Source of the DNA: Deroplatys truncata
Lineage: Eukaryota > Arthropoda > Insecta > Mantodea > Mantidae
Assembly: GCA_030765065.1 (NCBI GenBank)
Contig: CM060990.1
Coordinates: 675,861,618-675,925,617 of the forward strand
Reading direction: 5' to 3'
DNA length: 64,000 bases
Shown: positions 12,040-24,169 of the stretch, piece after piece
How the letters are laid out: each line of letters begins with the position of its first letter
Position numbering within the stretch: the stretch's first letter is position 1
The notes under the pieces: generated by a model
Told to the model about the DNA's origin: nothing
Seen by the model: the letters and a program-made list of their open reading frames with translations, nothing else
The model's database searches: none
Made by a program: the position numbers and the translations under genes

Positions 12040-13770
12040 ACTATAAAATAAATATTATTTTAATTTTTCTGTTATTTTTTCAAACATTATCGGTACCTAC
12101 TTTAAAAACACGCGTCGTACAAGTATTCGACACAAACGGTTTCAATAGCACATTTTGTTGACAACACAATGATAGCATTACTTTTTCCACTTTTACCGCA
12201 AATTAATTACAATTACTGGCAGGAGTGGGCATTTACTAAAGCTGAATGGTAAATGTTTTGTAGACCAGCTGAATCAGATGTTTTCTTCCAATACCACCAG
12301 AACTGCCAATCTAACCAATATTGTGACAGGCATTACAAATAATATAACATATATCCATATGTCTTTTAAAATCACCCATCCTTTACAACAATAGCAATAA
12401 TGAGACACCCCAGTTAAATAAAGACTTTGGCCGTTTGCAATTGGAAAATACTGCAGATTTACTTGGATAAGCGTCTTTGTGCTTTGGACACCCAACGTCA
12501 AAGTAAATCCTAATTTTAAAGAATTTACACTTTGCATTCCTTCATATCTTTCCTCAGCAGCAAGCATAATGCTTTACCAAATACTTGAAATATTTTAGCA
12601 AAACCCTGAAAATAGGCAAGGAAAATAAAAGTAGTCGAGAGAAGAGAAAAAGAGGTAGAGCCTCGGCGTGTTTCAGCGATTTGTTAACTGTTTTAAACAG
12701 ACTTACCAACTGAGCGAAGGAGAGGTTTTGGAGGGTGGATACGGGTAAAGGCTTCTCGGAAACATTAGGTTAATAGCACCTGCGCGGACATGTCACCAAA
12801 TTCTACCTCCGCGCAACTGTCACAAACTTGTTAAACGTAACATATAGGTGATCTATATGCCAATTGGACAGAATTTTAGATTGCGTTAAAATGTACACAA
12901 TTAAATAATAAAGCAATTTAGAACCTAAGTGTAAGAGATAGACACAGAGGTACTGGCAGACAGGAACCTTTTTAAAATGGGGATGCTAGATTACTTAATT
13001 CACAAAATTGTTCTGGGTTCAACCTTGCGTAATGCTGGAACTGTGTTGGGTAATTTCTGAGAAGGTTGTGGGAATCTTCTTAATTAATCTTTCTGTAGAT
13101 AGTGTACGAACCCACTATGTACTACGTCTGGATTTCATGGATTTTAAATGCAATAAACCACAAACACATGCTAATGCACTTGTAGCAACATAACATGCAC
13201 TGCTGCATCGTCGTAAATTAATCCCTTTCACACGTCAATTGCATTAATGCTAACGTTTTAAATGGCAAGGCGGATCTTGTGTTCATGTCATAGTTAATGT
13301 CATGTTCATGTTTCTGTATGAGTGCCCCTTTAAAGGAATTAAGAAGCCCAACAACCACATTTTCTACCCACTGATAGCTTTGTCATCGAGTCTTCAAATT
13401 GCAGATGTGAGAATTCCATGAACCGGAAAAAGTAATGTGGAACAGAACAATATGCACATCTCATCAAGTCACTCTCTCACATTCAACATCATTTTCGTAT
13501 TCAAGGATTCTAATATCTAAAGCCACATCTTCAAGCAATGATAGAATATCAATGTTGAAGCCCGTTCTTCCAGTCATGTTACAATACCTGTCATTTGGTT
13601 TTATTGGTGCATGTTCATATTAGTATGTTCCACCTTCTTCATGACATCCTTGAAAAAAGGTGACACATATACTGAGATGGAGAGTCTTTTGAGGATCTTA
13701 TTATTGAACGTTTTCACATATTAGACTTTAAATCAAAAGTGGATTAACTGAAATTGTGTTTTTCTCTTTT
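12040..13770. other. intergenic, no gene seen
   Basis: Only short ORFs without domains occur, for example 97 codons on the minus strand at 12274-12567. I see no transposon ends or RNA genes here. Confidence 0.4.
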
Positions 13771-13774
13771 TCAG

Positions 13775-13882
13775 GGGAACGTCATCATCTTAAAACCAGA
13801 AACAGCAAACGATCAACTCCACATAGACCGTTTCTACAATGTTTCATCAGAAGTGAAAATGAAGGACGTTACAGATATGTAA
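13775..13882 (+). CDS. candidate isolated terminal exon
   Basis: A strong 3' splice site (TTTTTCTCTTTTTCAG, ending at 13774) precedes a 35-codon open frame beginning GNVIILKPETANDQ and ending KDVTDM before a TAA at 13880-13882. The pyrimidine tract and clean frame suggest a last coding exon of a gene whose other exons lie further left. I do not recognise the peptide. It could be chance. Confidence 0.3.
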   Translation, partial: GNVIILKPETANDQLHIDRFYNVSSEVKMKDVTDM

Positions 13883-14425
13883 TTCAGTGACTGCTAGTGC
13901 CAAAAATTTATAGTTGATCCAAAATTCCTGAAAAAAGGGATTTTTAAAGAAACTAATAACGATTCTGTTCAACGAGGAAGTTATTTTAAGTGAAAATGTG
14001 TATGTTTCATAGTGTTAACAAGTAATTGACATCACTGATAAAAGGGCACGTGTGCACACTATCTATAGTTATATAGTTTTTATATATCAGGTGCCCATAC
14101 TTGATGAGCAAACCACTGCAATTTAGAAAATAATCCCTAGATATCCCATGTAATTACTAAGCAGTACATAACAGTGTTTATATATGTTACTATCAGATAA
14201 CAGGGTGTTTAAACTCGCCGAAATAGTTTCTGTTTACCAAAGTACATTCTGATACTTCTATAACATGACTGCAAATAGTTTTTCGTGTTTTGGAAACGAT
14301 TTCCATTTGCTCATAACCGTTTTGGTTTAAGTAACTTCATCATACACTAAGAGAGTGTATTTGAAGAACCTTGAGTTCATAAAGTGAATCTGCAGTGATT
14401 AACGACAAACCTCTAGAAAATAAAA

Positions 14426-15838
14426 ATGGAACCATCCTATCTTTGCGTACTGCACGTAGAGAGTGCTCGCTACTGGCCCTTAAACGTTTGGGTCTCAACA
14501 GAAGAAATTGTTGTGCTGACTTACGTTATAATAGATATAATTCAAAACAAGGTTGCGGGCGTGCAACAATACATGGTGAAACCACAAGTGCCTCAAATCA
14601 GGCAGAAGGTACTCTCGGAAATGTTTGTGCAAGGGAGCCGCCTTAGAGAAGTGTTCATAAGGAGTGCCGTGTCTCTGGGGAGCGCCATTCAACAGTTCGA
14701 ACAATACGCTGAAAGGGCTTTCAACATCGGCCCGTCCTCCCACTCGTTGCGCTTCGTGACGTATGGAGAATTACCTCTTCGGCATCATATGTACCCTGAA
14801 GCACATTCCAAGAACATCGAGCTCCCGCAACGCTACACTTCCTTCCACAATCTTCCTAAAGAGTTCCTAGCTCGCTATAAGTTACCAAACATGTATCTGT
14901 CTATTAAAAACATGTTAAGTTATTTAGGAATGTTACCTTCTACGGGCTCCGAATTCTACGTGAAGGAGGTCGGAGATTTGGTGAAGATCACGCAACAAAT
15001 GCTAACTGATGGTCACATATTTGCAAATCCAGATACTATAAACCTTCAGCTTCAGCCTAGAATATACAAAAGCTGCGAGACTGTGCCAGACGACTGCGTA
15101 GTACTGCTAAAGGGTTTACCATGGAGTTGTTCAGAGCTGGACATTGTCAAATTTTTCATTGGTTTGAATATTGCAGAGGGTGGAGTAGCTCTGTGTTTAG
15201 ATAAGCGAGGATGTAGGAACGGAAAGGCTTTAGTCAGATTTGTAAGCCGTGTGCATCGGGAGTTGGCTTTGTTAAGGCATAACCATCAGCTTAGCGACAG
15301 TCGAGTTAAGATACACACGGCTTCTGGAGAAGACTTCATTAATGTCGTTGGAGGAAACAATAATGAAGTTAACGCATTTTTATCGAGAGGAGCAAAAGCA
15401 ATACTAAACATTAGAGGTCTCCCTCATGACTGTATAGCAAAGCAAGTGTTGGAATTCTTCGAAAAAGGAGAGAACTCATGTAAAGTAATGTTTGGTGAAG
15501 AAGGGGTGTTTTTGGTGAAGCGGTCCAATGGGAAACCAACGAGTATTGCATTTGTACCCTTTGCACAAGAAGAAGATGCAGACAAATTATTAAGCAGCTA
15601 TAATAGAACATTTTGTTCACGGTATCTTCAAATATTCCGCACCACTTCTGCAGAAGTGCAGCAATTTCTAAATGGTTCAGCATATGCTACAACAAATGTA
15701 ATTCGGCAACTGACAGATGCACAATTACCAAAAGATCTCGCAACTGAACAGGTATTCTGTACATTTCGACTATTTTCTCCCATTTCTGTTACTCTGTTCT
15801 GTACAATTTCTTGCCTAATATTACTTTCTGCTTCCTGA
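14426..15838 (+). CDS. ESRP/fusilli-like RNA-binding protein, intronless copy
   Basis: The 470-aa frame aligns along its length with the epithelial splicing regulatory proteins (ESRP1/2; fusilli in flies), nuclear RNA-binding regulators of alternative splicing. Residues 1-210 match the N-terminal exonuclease-like domain (HPEAHSKNIELPQRYTSF). RRM1 is at about 223-300 (LKGLPWS, IAEGGVALCL, NGKALVRF). RRM2 is at about 323-405 (LNIRGLP, GKPTSIAFVPF), followed by the family's AEVQQFLN motif. RRM3 and the C-terminus are absent. After residue 442 a CAG|GTATTC donor-like site at 15751/15752 precedes 28 hydrophobic residues that match nothing. The family normally spans many exons, so one open frame implies a retrocopy. 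It is clearly diverged yet free of stops, which suggests a retrogene under selection. The start ATG sits in AAAAATGG context. It could instead be a large first exon spliced downstream. Confidence 0.85.
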   Translation: MEPSYLCVLHVESARYWPLNVWVSTEEIVVLTYVIIDIIQNKVAGVQQYMVKPQVPQIRQKVLSEMFVQGSRLREVFIRSAVSLGSAIQQFEQYAERAFNIGPSSHSLRFVTYGELPLRHHMYPEAHSKNIELPQRYTSFHNLPKEFLARYKLPNMYLSIKNMLSYLGMLPSTGSEFYVKEVGDLVKITQQMLTDGHIFANPDTINLQLQPRIYKSCETVPDDCVVLLKGLPWSCSELDIVKFFIGLNIAEGGVALCLDKRGCRNGKALVRFVSRVHRELALLRHNHQLSDSRVKIHTASGEDFINVVGGNNNEVNAFLSRGAKAILNIRGLPHDCIAKQVLEFFEKGENSCKVMFGEEGVFLVKRSNGKPTSIAFVPFAQEEDADKLLSSYNRTFCSRYLQIFRTTSAEVQQFLNGSAYATTNVIRQLTDAQLPKDLATEQVFCTFRLFSPISVTLFCTISCLILLSAS

Positions 15839-15839
15839 A

Positions 15840-18240
15840 CTGCCATTGTGTCTACTTAATTGCTTTTACCTACAATTTTTCCACTGCAAAACTACATTTA
15901 CATAAAATCATTGAAGAAAACGAATTTACACTCAGCATCTTGTTTACTGATGCACTCACTGTTGTCTACCAATGGTGATGTTTTATTTCTTCCTGCCTGT
16001 GTAACTGTGTAGCCTGAGCTACCCCGTTCTGGATTGTCTTCCTTCCTTTACATGCTGTCGTTCACTGGGTTTGATTTCCAGTGCAGTCTCCTCAGCTTCT
16101 GGTGGTCCTCAATTCGAAGTCAATGGTGCGCCATTTTGAAGCAAAACGTGCGATGGTGCGGCAATTTAGTATATGGATGTAGTTGCCACCTTTTCTCGTT
16201 GTCTTCAATATCTACTGTCTATTCTGCTGCCGGCTGCTCCAGTGGTAGTGCTGTGAGTACTTTCCCTCAGGGTGTGCGTGGGTGTATTGTGAAGGACAAC
16301 ATCAATTTAAATTGACTGATAAATTTATTCTGAAGTACTATTTCAGTTATTAAAGTTAGTTGCCGATCGTTTGAGATAAAGAAATACACTGATTATGAAT
16401 CGTAGCACTCTCAATTGTGACAACTGAATTATAACACCAGCTAACTTCTGCAGTATCAAAGTTACGGTTGGAAATGACTATTTCCACAATGAATGAAACG
16501 ATAGAAGCGTACTCTCACAAGCGCGTCACTAAGAGCTTAAAATCACATACGCAAGCACCGCTGACGGTACCAGACAGAGACAGAGTAACGAATGTGTGCA
16601 CAGCTGTGTGCACGAACGTCGATCCGTACCAATGACGTAACCAGAGGGTAGTGATTCTATGATTTCAAGTACACGGCTATATTATTGTTAGTTCCACCAA
16701 CGTTATTATTCACGCCCGGGCCAATACTTAAAATCCCCTTCATGCACATCTCTTAACAGTTACCAGAGGAGTTGGTTAAAATCTCGGAAGTACCTTTCAC
16801 TTCTCTTTTTCAGAATTTTGGCTTAGGGGACTGCGTAAGCGTATTGAACTTATAACTAACTGCGTTCCCAGAAAACCTTAACCAAATGCTTTCTCTATTC
16901 GGCTGTTACTAATGACTTTTGTTACATGGCTCGCTAATTATCTTCTTCAGATCTTTTCGATTCAAGCTTGTTACATTGTACATTGATTTAACACACGTAA
17001 ATTATTTATTGCAATTATTTCGCCGTCTTACTCTCATTTCTTTATTTAATTATTTATTTCTTTTCGTTAATAATTACGGTATCAAAGGCCAGCGCCTGAC
17101 CAACTGAGCCACCCAGACCGATATCTGTGGGTTCACAGATGCGGTGACCGAACTACGCGGTATATTCGTTAACGTGGCCGTACTGGAGTTTACCAACCAG
17201 GAGAAATAGACACCGCGGTCGCCTTCGTCCTATGCCCAACATTCTCAGAATGCCAGTGATGAGCTCATCATCAGAGGATGTATTCTATGCTTTGTCGTTC
17301 TGGCGGAGGCCAAGGGATTATGGCTCAGTTCTTAAACTAATTAAGGAGTTATTGGCGATTAATTAGTAATGAAATGAAAATTATCCACAATTCGGGCCCA
17401 AATTATTTTAAATTAACATAATCTGAAAGCCCCAAAAAGATGTACATGTAAATTTATTTTTAATTTAATGGCGAATTATAAATAACGTCGGCACAGTTAT
17501 GCAGGGAAAGCTGCAAGATTCTGTAAATAAATACCTACAAGCGAGACAACTCATAGTTTTTTGTAACAGCCTAAACGTTAGGCCAAAAAGTCCCGTGTTT
17601 CTAGCATATTCAAAAGGGGCCGAGCATTTTTTGTGATGTGGAGAGACGCGCCCTCAAAGATCCGTCTTGCTACCGTTGATATTCAAAAGTTTTTAATGAA
17701 CAGCCAATAAAGTTAAAGTCAAAAGGCCTGAACCAATGGGTTGTAAGAAAAATTTGACTCTGTGGAGAAAAATCCGAAGGTCCTCACTACTACTATTTAA
17801 GTTGGTCTTAGGGAGATTTTCGAGGCAGTAGAATCACTCGTAGGGTGAACCTGCCACACCTCACCTTAGAAATGGACGCTTAAACAGTTTACGCGGACCC
17901 TAGTACGACGCGCTAAATTACACAGCAATGAGAAAACGTGATGATATAGTATGTATGAAATATTGATTCACAGTGCATTCGCGTCAATTAAGTACAAATC
18001 GCGAGTGTTATGCGTTTCCTTGCGTACAATTGTTCATCTTCTCCTTCATAAAGTGTTAATGTGTGAACAGAGTTAAAAGTACGTCAAAAGAACGGTAGCT
18101 GAGAACTAAGATTGGCTGAATACTAGCCGGAGTGATTTTACATTACGATCATTGGTATGGTTAACATACAATGATATATCGTACTTAATATTGAAACGTG
18201 TCTAAAAGTGCATTGAGGCGAAAGAATTAAATGGAAATAC
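15840..18240. other. intergenic; one short tRNA-like SINE head
   Basis: No convincing gene is present. On the minus strand at about 17125-17080 the sequence reads GGGTGGCTCAGTTGGTCAGG, close to a Pol III A-box region as in tRNA-derived SINEs. No matching B box follows, so it is at most a fragment. The rest is AT-rich. Confidence 0.35.
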
Positions 18241-19580
18241 CAACTGACCTAATTAGGCCTAATTATGGATCAAGGTCTTACTTGGAATAAACACATAGCT
18301 AAAGTCAGAGCTAAGGCCAATGGCCAGCTGCACAGACTAATCCCACTCTTCAATACAAACATTCAACTTAAGCTAAATATGGGACTTACGCTATACTAAA
18401 CCCTACTTCGTCCAATCATTACGTATGCCTCGGGATGGGGATACGCTGCTAAGACACACATGCAAACACTCCAAAACAGGATGATCAGAATAATAGCGAA
18501 ACAACCGCTGGTAGCACCGGCATATCTCCTACATCAGGAGTTAAAACTACACTCAATTGAAGAATTCATTAAGACACAAAGCTTTAACCTATACAAGCGC
18601 AAAGAAAAACACAACAATGCACTAGTACAAGAATTAGGAACATACGAAACAAACGAAAACAAACACACGATCGCTGTCACTATTTGACCGAACCCTTGGC
18701 CTGGGGGAACCGGAAATCAACATACAAGAATACCTAGATGCCCTAGTAATATACCCATAAGCATTACCCATGACTAGACTTACACTACGTAACCATTGGT
18801 AGCCCTCGAAGTCCTTGATCTCTGAGCCAAGGCGGCCCTGGGGGTGGGGGCCCCCCCGCGAGTGGCAATGGCTCGCACCTGCACTTTCAGGCAGGCAGCC
18901 CGCCGGTTGTGCACTCTACACGACAAGCTTGAATAAGGACACGATAGATGTAATACGACAATGCCAAAATGACAGAAAATAACCAAAGAATTATTTAATT
19001 ATGTGACGACGCCATTAGGCAAACACTTAAAATACTACGGTTATGCCACACGGCATTAACTAAGTAATTCAAATAAATGATACAATGAATTGCAAATAGA
19101 AAATCATAGATGTACTAAGAATTTATATACAGATAAACTAATTTATGTGTATGCATGCCTAAGTTAGTTATTTCAGGGACGCAGCTACTGGCTCAAGAAC
19201 CTGGACTCGCGAACAAGTGTAGACTTGCAACGCACAACGCATGGAATACCAGAGGACGCAGCGCCTCGGCGTGACAGGACTTTCAATAATACCCAGACCA
19301 TCCTAACTCCTCTCCAGAATTCGTCAGGGAGTGTTCAGGGCCTCGGTCATGAATACGTCCTGGCCTCTCACCTTCACCCGGCTGAGGCCCTAGTGGCCGG
19401 CCAGCACACCAGCTCCTTGAATCCGCAGTTACTATAAGCGGCACTGCTACACTTCACCTTAATGCTCTCCAGTGGAGGTGTTTTAGTGGGTAGAGCCACG
19501 GCTCGCGCCGTGGTGAAGCCCCACACTCCCGCAATGGGGTTAATACGTAAATGTAATTTTTCCTCCACTCGAAAAAAAAA
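18240..19580 (+). pseudogene. 5'-truncated Jockey-like LINE, 3' end of ORF2 plus 3' tail
   Basis: From about 18265 the translation gives DQGLTWNKHI, NGQLHRLIPLF, RPIITYASGWGYAAKTHM and LQTLQNRMIRII, the C-terminal region of Jockey-group reverse transcriptases after the catalytic core. A TAA near 18398 interrupts it and the frame ends near 18687. Downstream non-coding sequence carries a hairpin-like CCACGGCTCGCGCCGTGG near 19495 and an A-rich tail at about 19571-19590, which may be the 3' end of the same element. It is a different family from the copy at 3700-6750. Confidence 0.75.
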
Positions 19581-19599
19581 TAAAATAAAAGTGATCCGG

Positions 19600-22500
19600 G
19601 TTGCAGACTTATATAAAACTACGAACTAATTCTAATTTATCACAACATACCTCAATATTAAGAGAGCTTACAAGATTGATTAGTTACGAGAGGTGCGGTG
19701 CTAAACAATCTCGGGTATTTAGTGTAGACAGTGAACCCAGAGTTTGCCGAATTCCTTCTCATAACATTAACAATAAGCAACCCGCAATGTTCTACGGAAC
19801 TCAATCAGCGGACGACGAAGCTATCCTGAGATTATTCGCGCTCTTAGCCAATTCTTCAAAGGACACCGTGGGACATCATGGTAGGTGAGTCTCCCCATTT
19901 GACGACCATAGACCCTATAAGATTTAAAATTTAAAACATCAGTCCCAGAACTAAGACTTGCTTGAGAAACTGTATGACAAACCAAAGACTCATGTTTAGC
20001 GACGTTGGCAACTGAAAAACAGTTATTAAGTGAAATGTGTGTTGACCATACCTTTAAATAATGTGCGATTCACATCTTTACAGAAAAGAGAAATAGTCGA
20101 TTAGAGTTTATGGCTACATCCCACCAAAAAGGCAAAAATTGCCATATTACATAAAGACGGGTTTTAGTGTAATTAAACGGTAAAAACATTCTATTTTGGT
20201 TCTATATAGCTTTTATAGCTGCACGACCTCTAAAAGCAAGTCATATAGGGATTTAAATGTCTATCTGTAAGCCCAACTTCCTATAAAGTTGCAGTAAAGA
20301 CCGCTGTTTCCCAATTAGTGAACAAACCATTCAAGAAAGCCTCGGGAACCTTGAAACACTAAACTAACTGCAGAGGAGCAGAAAAAGACGCAGAGAGGTA
20401 AGTATATGCACTAAATGCTTTAACACAGCATTAAGTCAGAAACAATGTTATTTTAGAGGTACAATTTTAAACTCTATTTTCTTGGGTTTTCATTTCTTGA
20501 AACATTCTTGTTTTAAAATTGTTCCACACGATGTAATTTTTGGTAACAAAGAACAGGATAAAGATGTGCTCAAATGAATTTTTGTTAGCTTACTTAATTG
20601 TAATGTTATTAAATAATAATAATCATTTTGTGTAACTTTTTAAGCAAACATTGAGGTCTTATGCTTTAAATTAATTTCTGCAAAACGAGCAGAATAATTG
20701 AAACTTCATCTCTGCAGTTGATTAATGCACTATTAAGCAGTTTCATTATAAAATACTAAACTCTTAAACAACTAATTCCATCTGTGGAGCAATGTTTCGA
20801 TACAGTAAGAAAAAACCCATAAACAGGTAATATCTCGATGATTAGTTTCAAAACGTGCATTAAATTGGGGGCACGTATTGTACAATAAGCTCTTATTGTA
20901 GCATTAAGTTCAAAACGGCTATAACTGAAATGCTATTCTGTTAAAAACACATTGTAAATTTGCAGTTAATTTAATAATAAAAAAAACTGAAGTCATCAAT
21001 TTCAGAAACTTCAGACGTGGTATTCTTAACTACATGATAATACAAACGTGGACCATGTTCTCATAATTTACAATATTTTATCAGCATTTTATAAAGTTGA
21101 AGCTCCTCTTTATATATAATCTATTGCTCGATGGTTTGGTTTCAGTTTTAACTCCACTCAAATTAAAAAATTAATAGTGATAGTATTACTACTGTTACTA
21201 CTGCAACTAATACTATGACTACTATCACCCCTACCAGCACAATTCTTCTACTAATACTACTGCGACTACTACTACTGCTGCTACTAATTAATAGCATTTA
21301 TTTTATTACTAAGAACACTAACTTCACCCTACACCTCTGTATCATTTAAACATAATGAATGAAAGTCTTTAAAATCTAGTTTACCCAGTATACAATGTCA
21401 AACTATGCCACTCCTTGTGGTAGTAGGAGAGGCAAGATTAAATATCGTTATGTTTACATGTCAGAGACGGACGAAGGTAAGTATTCGTCTTCACTTTAAA
21501 AAATTCTAGGAGCCCAATTAATTGAGATAAAGTTTTCTTTTTTAATACACAGAAAGAACAAATAATGTTACATGTTGCGGGTGATTTGCTTTTTTCAAGA
21601 TCTTTAATTTTAATTATTTGTATTGTGTTTTGAAAATTGCGCCTTTTTCAGCCTTTTCATTTGTTGTCTTTACAAAATTATTTTGTATGACTTAGTAGTG
21701 CATGTGTTTGTGCATACTACCTGATATTTTCATCGACGTATAGTTTAAACTGACGTAGAAATACATTTGTTAATTCATAAAATGTGAGGTGTTAATGAGA
21801 ACGTTCAGGAAAAGCGGTGTAAACTCTGACTTTGACATTGTATTCTTCCTACAAATTAAAACTTATTTTCACAGCATGAATTGATGTCGCAGAAAAAATA
21901 TCGCTGGATTTAATGCATGAAAGATAATCCTGTAAACACCACGTACAGAAAAGTTGAAATATTGTTACATTTTTCAAACAATTGTAAAGCTAATAATATG
22001 CAAGATGTTGAAAGCTGCCAAAACAAACAAACTGTAATACTATTTTCTTTCTGTGTATTACAACTGAGAAATTTGTCTCCATTAATTTGGCTACTAGAAA
22101 TTTTAAAACTGTATAATAATACTTTTGCCTGCTTTAGTACGTACATTCAAGGGCGGTCAAATCATACTAAGCGGAAATGTAACGGATTAAGTCAAGAAAA
22201 CAAGGTTTTTGTGCGTATACTAGCGCATAGACTCAACGGAGATAATTTTTAAACCATAAGTCATTGGTAGTCTGAGTAAGCTAGCCGTAGTCATGGAAAC
22301 AAACTGAACTTAGCTGGCGGGTTGAGTAGAAAGAGATAGAGAGAGCTCATAAAACAGTCATTGATATCTTAATGGTAATAAACTGCATACAGCTACGTGG
22401 AGGAAACAGAGTGGCAGATTACTCGTGTGTGTACACGTGTAAGAAGCAGCTGTAGTGAGAGTGAATTTCGTTTTGTCGATGAAACATCTCGCAGACTTGG

Positions 22501-22900
22501 GGCGGTGACCACCGGTGCCCGCGGTTCTTCTATAGCTAGATTGCCTCCGTGTTTATAAATAGGCTACTATTTCTGGTGAACGTGAATGTGGTTCCTTAAG
22601 CGTAAAGAAGTGTTATTTGCAGCGGTATCTCTCCATACCTGCGCTATAGTATACATTTGTGATGGCGTATAGCGGTCCCGGTGACCGCTTACTGCTGCGA
22701 GGTCCGTAGTAATTTGTCCAAGACAGCAGAAGCTGAAAAGCGCATACATTTTGTGAAGTGACTAGAGTGTAGTGCGGCTTTAAAGTGAAATAGTGCATCT
22801 GCAGAGACTAAAACTAGAACTATGGTAGTAAGAGGTGAAACCATCAAGTAGAAGATACAGTGAGGGTGACAGAAGTTTCATAAAAGATTAAGTCAAGGTG
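19600..22900. other. intergenic, low-complexity ACT-rich patch
   Basis: The region is AT-rich with short unrecognised ORFs. At 21175-21300 there is an imperfect trinucleotide tract of ACT/TAC units. Nothing else is supportable. Confidence 0.4.
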
Positions 22901-23032
22901 AAACTTGGGTTTAAAGTAGTTCTTTATTATATGAAGACAGTCGCTGATAACTGTAATTTGAAAACCTTTGAAAAGAACTTTGACTGCGCGAGACGCTAAA
23001 CACAACAAGGGAGGATAAAGCGCAGTAGCAAA

Positions 23033-24163
23033 ATGGGTGATAGAGAAAGTGAAAATACGCTGTCATCAGCAGAAAAGGATGAATGTGCAGAAGTAGCCAA
23101 AGCCGTCAAGGGGGAGGAAAATGCAGAAAACAGGATGGTCTGTACAGAAAATCAAAGTGTTGAGTCGTTAACAAGGATTAGTGACGAAAAAGTGAAGGAG
23201 GATGAGGAACATATAAGTAAAGAGGAGAAACATAAAACCGAAGGACTTTCACAATCCAAAGAAAAAAGTATTCCTGATAAACAACTGAAACATCCACAAG
23301 AGCCTCGGAGAAAAAAATTCACATTTTCTATCGAGTCACGGAGACCAGCCGACGTGAAACTTTACCCCTCCAAGTTTAGGTCAACAGGACTAGAAGTAGA
23401 AGAAAGATCAGTCCAGCCAAAGCTGAACACTGAGCAGAAACTTTATACATCTTGGCCTCCTTTGCCTCGTAAGCGTGTGTTGGTATTTCCAAAACAGCCA
23501 GCTATTGGTGAACCAAACACTCCTGAACCACGGCGTCACCTGGAATTCCCCACCTTAAAGCTTCCTTTACCTTGTGAGCATATGTTGACACCTCCAGAAA
23601 AGGCAGCCATTTATGAACCAAACATCGTAGGACAATGGAGTCAGCCTGAAATGCATCCTAGACTCCATGAGCATCTATTGGCACCCACAGAAGAGACATC
23701 AATTTATGAATCAACCATCGCAAGACAATGGAGTCAGCCTGAATCCCCTACCTTTATGCGTCCTATACTTCATGAACATCAGTTGACAGCTCCAGAAAAG
23801 ACATCAATTTATGAATCAACCATCGCAAGACAATGGAGTCAGCCTGAATTCCCTACCTTTATACGTCGTTTACCTCATGAGCATCTGTTGGAACCCCCAG
23901 AAAATCCAGGCTTTTATGGACCAAGCAGTCAGCGCAGACGTCCTAACCTTAAGTGCTCTATCCCTCTTAAGGCTATACTCGTACCTGCCGAAAACCGAGC
24001 CAATGTAGCTTCCATGACATTCTCAAGAATTCTTAGGAACAAAATAAGGAAACGAAGAAGACACGAAGTGAGTTTATGGCCACCAGCGTACTCTACTGAT
24101 CTGATATTTCCTCCTGCAAAGCGTGCATATGTAGATATAGTCGACAGTACGTCCAAAACATGA
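23033..24163 (+). CDS. unrecognised 376-aa protein with 35-aa tandem repeats
   Basis: I do not recognise this protein. The frame opens at an ATG in an AAAATGG context. Residues 1-95 are highly charged, Glu/Lys-rich and probably disordered. Residues about 180-310 contain tandem units of 31-35 residues with the pattern EH-x-L-x-x-PE(K/E)-x-x-IYE-x-x-I-x-x-QWSQPE. Units at 211-245 and 246-280 are almost identical, and degenerate units flank them at about 144-175 and 310-340. A basic run near 334-345 could be a nuclear localisation signal. No signal peptide or membrane segment is seen. There is no splice site within it. AATAAA signals lie downstream (about 24703). The clean frame with a 105-bp repeat in register supports coding, but expression is unproven. 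Confidence 0.55.
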   Translation: MGDRESENTLSSAEKDECAEVAKAVKGEENAENRMVCTENQSVESLTRISDEKVKEDEEHISKEEKHKTEGLSQSKEKSIPDKQLKHPQEPRRKKFTFSIESRRPADVKLYPSKFRSTGLEVEERSVQPKLNTEQKLYTSWPPLPRKRVLVFPKQPAIGEPNTPEPRRHLEFPTLKLPLPCEHMLTPPEKAAIYEPNIVGQWSQPEMHPRLHEHLLAPTEETSIYESTIARQWSQPESPTFMRPILHEHQLTAPEKTSIYESTIARQWSQPEFPTFIRRLPHEHLLEPPENPGFYGPSSQRRRPNLKCSIPLKAILVPAENRANVASMTFSRILRNKIRKRRRHEVSLWPPAYSTDLIFPPAKRAYVDIVDSTSKT

Positions 24164-24169
24164 ATTCAG

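Noticed and set aside
17845-17875. 18S rRNA 3' end (GTGAACCTGC word)
   Set aside because: Only about ten bases match and the surrounding sequence does not resemble rRNA.
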